Notes under the pieces: generated by a model
The model's database searches: none
The model's input: the letters and a program-made list of their open reading frames with translations, nothing else
What the model was told of the DNA's origin: nothing
Translations under genes and position numbers: made by a program
From: CAKSHP01 sp045590935
GTDB taxonomy: Bacteria > Bacillota > Clostridia > UBA1381 > UMGS1253
DNA length: 6,515 nucleotides
Direction: 5' to 3'
Assembly (NCBI GenBank): GCA_045590935.1
Contig: JAZNSA010000168.1
Span: 1 to 6,515 of the forward strand
Shown: piece by piece, positions 5,971 to 6,515 of the stretch
How the letters are laid out: every line of letters begins with the position of its first letter
Position numbering within the stretch: the first letter of the stretch is position 1

Positions 5971-6378
5971 CTAACCCCTTTGGTTCTTTAAATGACATTT
6001 TGAAAACACCTTTTGAATCAAATAATAAATTATTCCACCTAAAACATAACAGAAAATGTCAAGCATATCTGTCGTAGAACCTGGTTTTAAAATAGGTGCA
6101 AAAAATTCCCATACAAGTCCACATAAAAAACATAAAAATATTACCTTGTAAAAAGTAGTAATTTCTTTTTCGACTCCAAGAAGTAATATGTTTGAATACG
6201 AAAGAAAAAATAGTGGGCAGATTAAATCGTTGAAATAACATATAAAAAAATAATTCAAAATACCACTTGTATGTGATTTCAAAAAAGAGTTATTAGCAAA
6301 ATAAATTATGCCTGCTAAAATCAGTAATATAATATTTATAGGTTTTTTCTTAATACTGTATGTAATTTTATTAAACAA
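5971..6378 (-). CDS. VanZ-like small membrane protein, TTG start
   Basis: A 135-aa integral membrane protein with about four hydrophobic segments: 14-30, 40-67, 78-96 and 104-122. Its C-terminal half (GLVWEFFAPI, then PGSTTDMLDIFCYVLGGIIYYL) resembles the last helices of VanZ-like proteins, with a Glu after Trp90 and a D-x-L-D-I motif leading into a Gly-rich helix. VanZ is linked to glycopeptide tolerance, but most relatives have no known role, so no function is assigned. The start appears to be TTG at 6378-6376. The upstream in-frame TAG lies only eight codons before it, and there is no ATG until residue 105. No ribosome site precedes the TTG. It instead overlaps the end of a 20-codon ORF by 8 nt, which suggests translation by reinitiation. 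The family call is from motif memory and is uncertain. Confidence 0.65.
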   Translation of the reverse strand: MFNKITYSIKKKPINIILLILAGIIYFANNSFLKSHTSGILNYFFICYFNDLICPLFFLSYSNILLLGVEKEITTFYKVIFLCFLCGLVWEFFAPILKPGSTTDMLDIFCYVLGGIIYYLIQKVFSKCHLKNQRG

Positions 6379-6433
6379 AGCACAAAATGAGAACAGCTAC
6401 TATAATTGCGCCAACGACACCCCAGAATCCCAT
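6371..6433 (-). CDS. 20-aa hydrophobic single-helix peptide (micro-ORF)
   Basis: ATG at 6433-6431 opens a 20-codon frame, MGFWGVVGAIIVAVLILCFV, ending at TAA (6373-6371). After a Gly/Trp start the peptide is one continuous hydrophobic segment, long enough to cross a membrane, with no charged residue. A near-perfect Shine-Dalgarno site, GGAGGTGAT (6446-6438), leaves eight bases between GGAGG and the ATG, and a good sigma-A promoter lies just upstream. An alternative ATG at 6437-6435 is too close to the site and gives an unremarkable 33-codon frame. The ORF overlaps the TTG start of the VanZ-like gene by 8 nt. It could be a membrane microprotein acting with that protein, or a leader ORF whose translation opens the downstream start. 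I do not recognise the peptide. Confidence 0.65.
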   Translation of the reverse strand: MGFWGVVGAIIVAVLILCFV

Positions 6434-6437
6434 ACAT

Positions 6438-6446
6438 ATCACCTCC
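6438..6446 (-). promoter_or_regulatory. Near-perfect Shine-Dalgarno site of the micro-ORF
   Basis: GGAGGTGAT is complementary to the 16S rRNA 3' end over nine bases. It sits at ideal distance from the ATG at 6433 and far from the TTG of the longer gene. It is the main reason to believe the 20-codon ORF is translated. Confidence 0.8.
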
Positions 6447-6463
6447 AAAAGTTGCCCAAAAGT

Positions 6464-6492
6464 ATTATAACACATAACTAAGCAAAAGTCAA
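6464..6492 (-). promoter_or_regulatory. Sigma-A promoter of the micro-ORF/VanZ-like operon
   Basis: On the minus strand, TTGACT (6492-6487), a 17-base spacer, and TATAAT (6469-6464). The predicted start near 6457 gives a leader of about 24 nt that includes the GGAGGTGAT site. The next clear terminator on this strand is at 5764-5797. Confidence 0.8.
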
Positions 6493-6515
6493 CTCAAAAG
6501 AGGTAATTATTTCAA

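Noticed and set aside
5859..6077. 72-codon forward ORF
   Set aside because: Its second half is antisense to the VanZ-like gene, its start has no clear ribosome site, and its composition looks random.

Overview
The window reads as low-GC Firmicutes DNA, most likely a gut-type clostridium. Evidence: AT-rich coding sequence, textbook sigma-A promoters (TTGACA-N17-TATAAT), strong Shine-Dalgarno sites, and protein families common in Clostridia. Genus cannot be told from the sequence. The first 44 bases are not genomic. On the minus strand they match, from memory, the MGI/BGI (DNBSEQ) library adapter, followed by a 10-nt index and the first two bases of the next adapter segment. The window therefore begins at an untrimmed contig end, and real sequence starts near base 45.

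Left block (45-1808, leftward). A perfect-consensus promoter at 1780-1808 faces left. It first reads a heparinase II/III-like gene broken by at least two internal deletions and two +1 frameshifts, both in A8 runs (1113-1740). The remnant's TGA overlaps the ATG of the next gene (ATGA), so the old operon junction is intact. Next is an intact YhcC-type (TIGR01212) radical SAM gene (175-1116). After 19 nt comes the 5' end of a DUF523 gene, cut by the contig end (45-155).

Central block (1847-5507, rightward). A second sigma-A promoter drives two ABC half-transporter genes whose ends overlap by one base (TAGTG). The motifs fit a heterodimeric TM287/288-type exporter. The first subunit has a degenerate nucleotide site (Asp for the catalytic Glu, Gln for the H-loop His) and a good signature motif. 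The second has the catalytic Glu and His but a degenerate LSQGQ signature. It also carries a short His/Gly/Met-rich cytosolic N-terminus.

Intergenic block (5508-5970). There is no convincing gene here. It holds an AT-rich hairpin just after the ABC operon, a 143-nt cluster of about six small hairpins joined by GTGATG/CATCAC linkers that can pair across the cluster, a bidirectional rho-independent terminator, and a REP-like 9-bp palindrome.

Right block (5971-6492, leftward). A good sigma-A promoter and a near-perfect ribosome site lead into a 20-codon ORF for a hydrophobic peptide. Its end overlaps by 8 nt the TTG start of a 135-aa four-helix VanZ-like membrane protein. The pair looks translationally coupled.

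The most notable items are the adapter artefact, the decayed heparinase gene with its promoter and operon junction preserved, the hairpin cluster, and the micro-ORF coupled to a TTG start.
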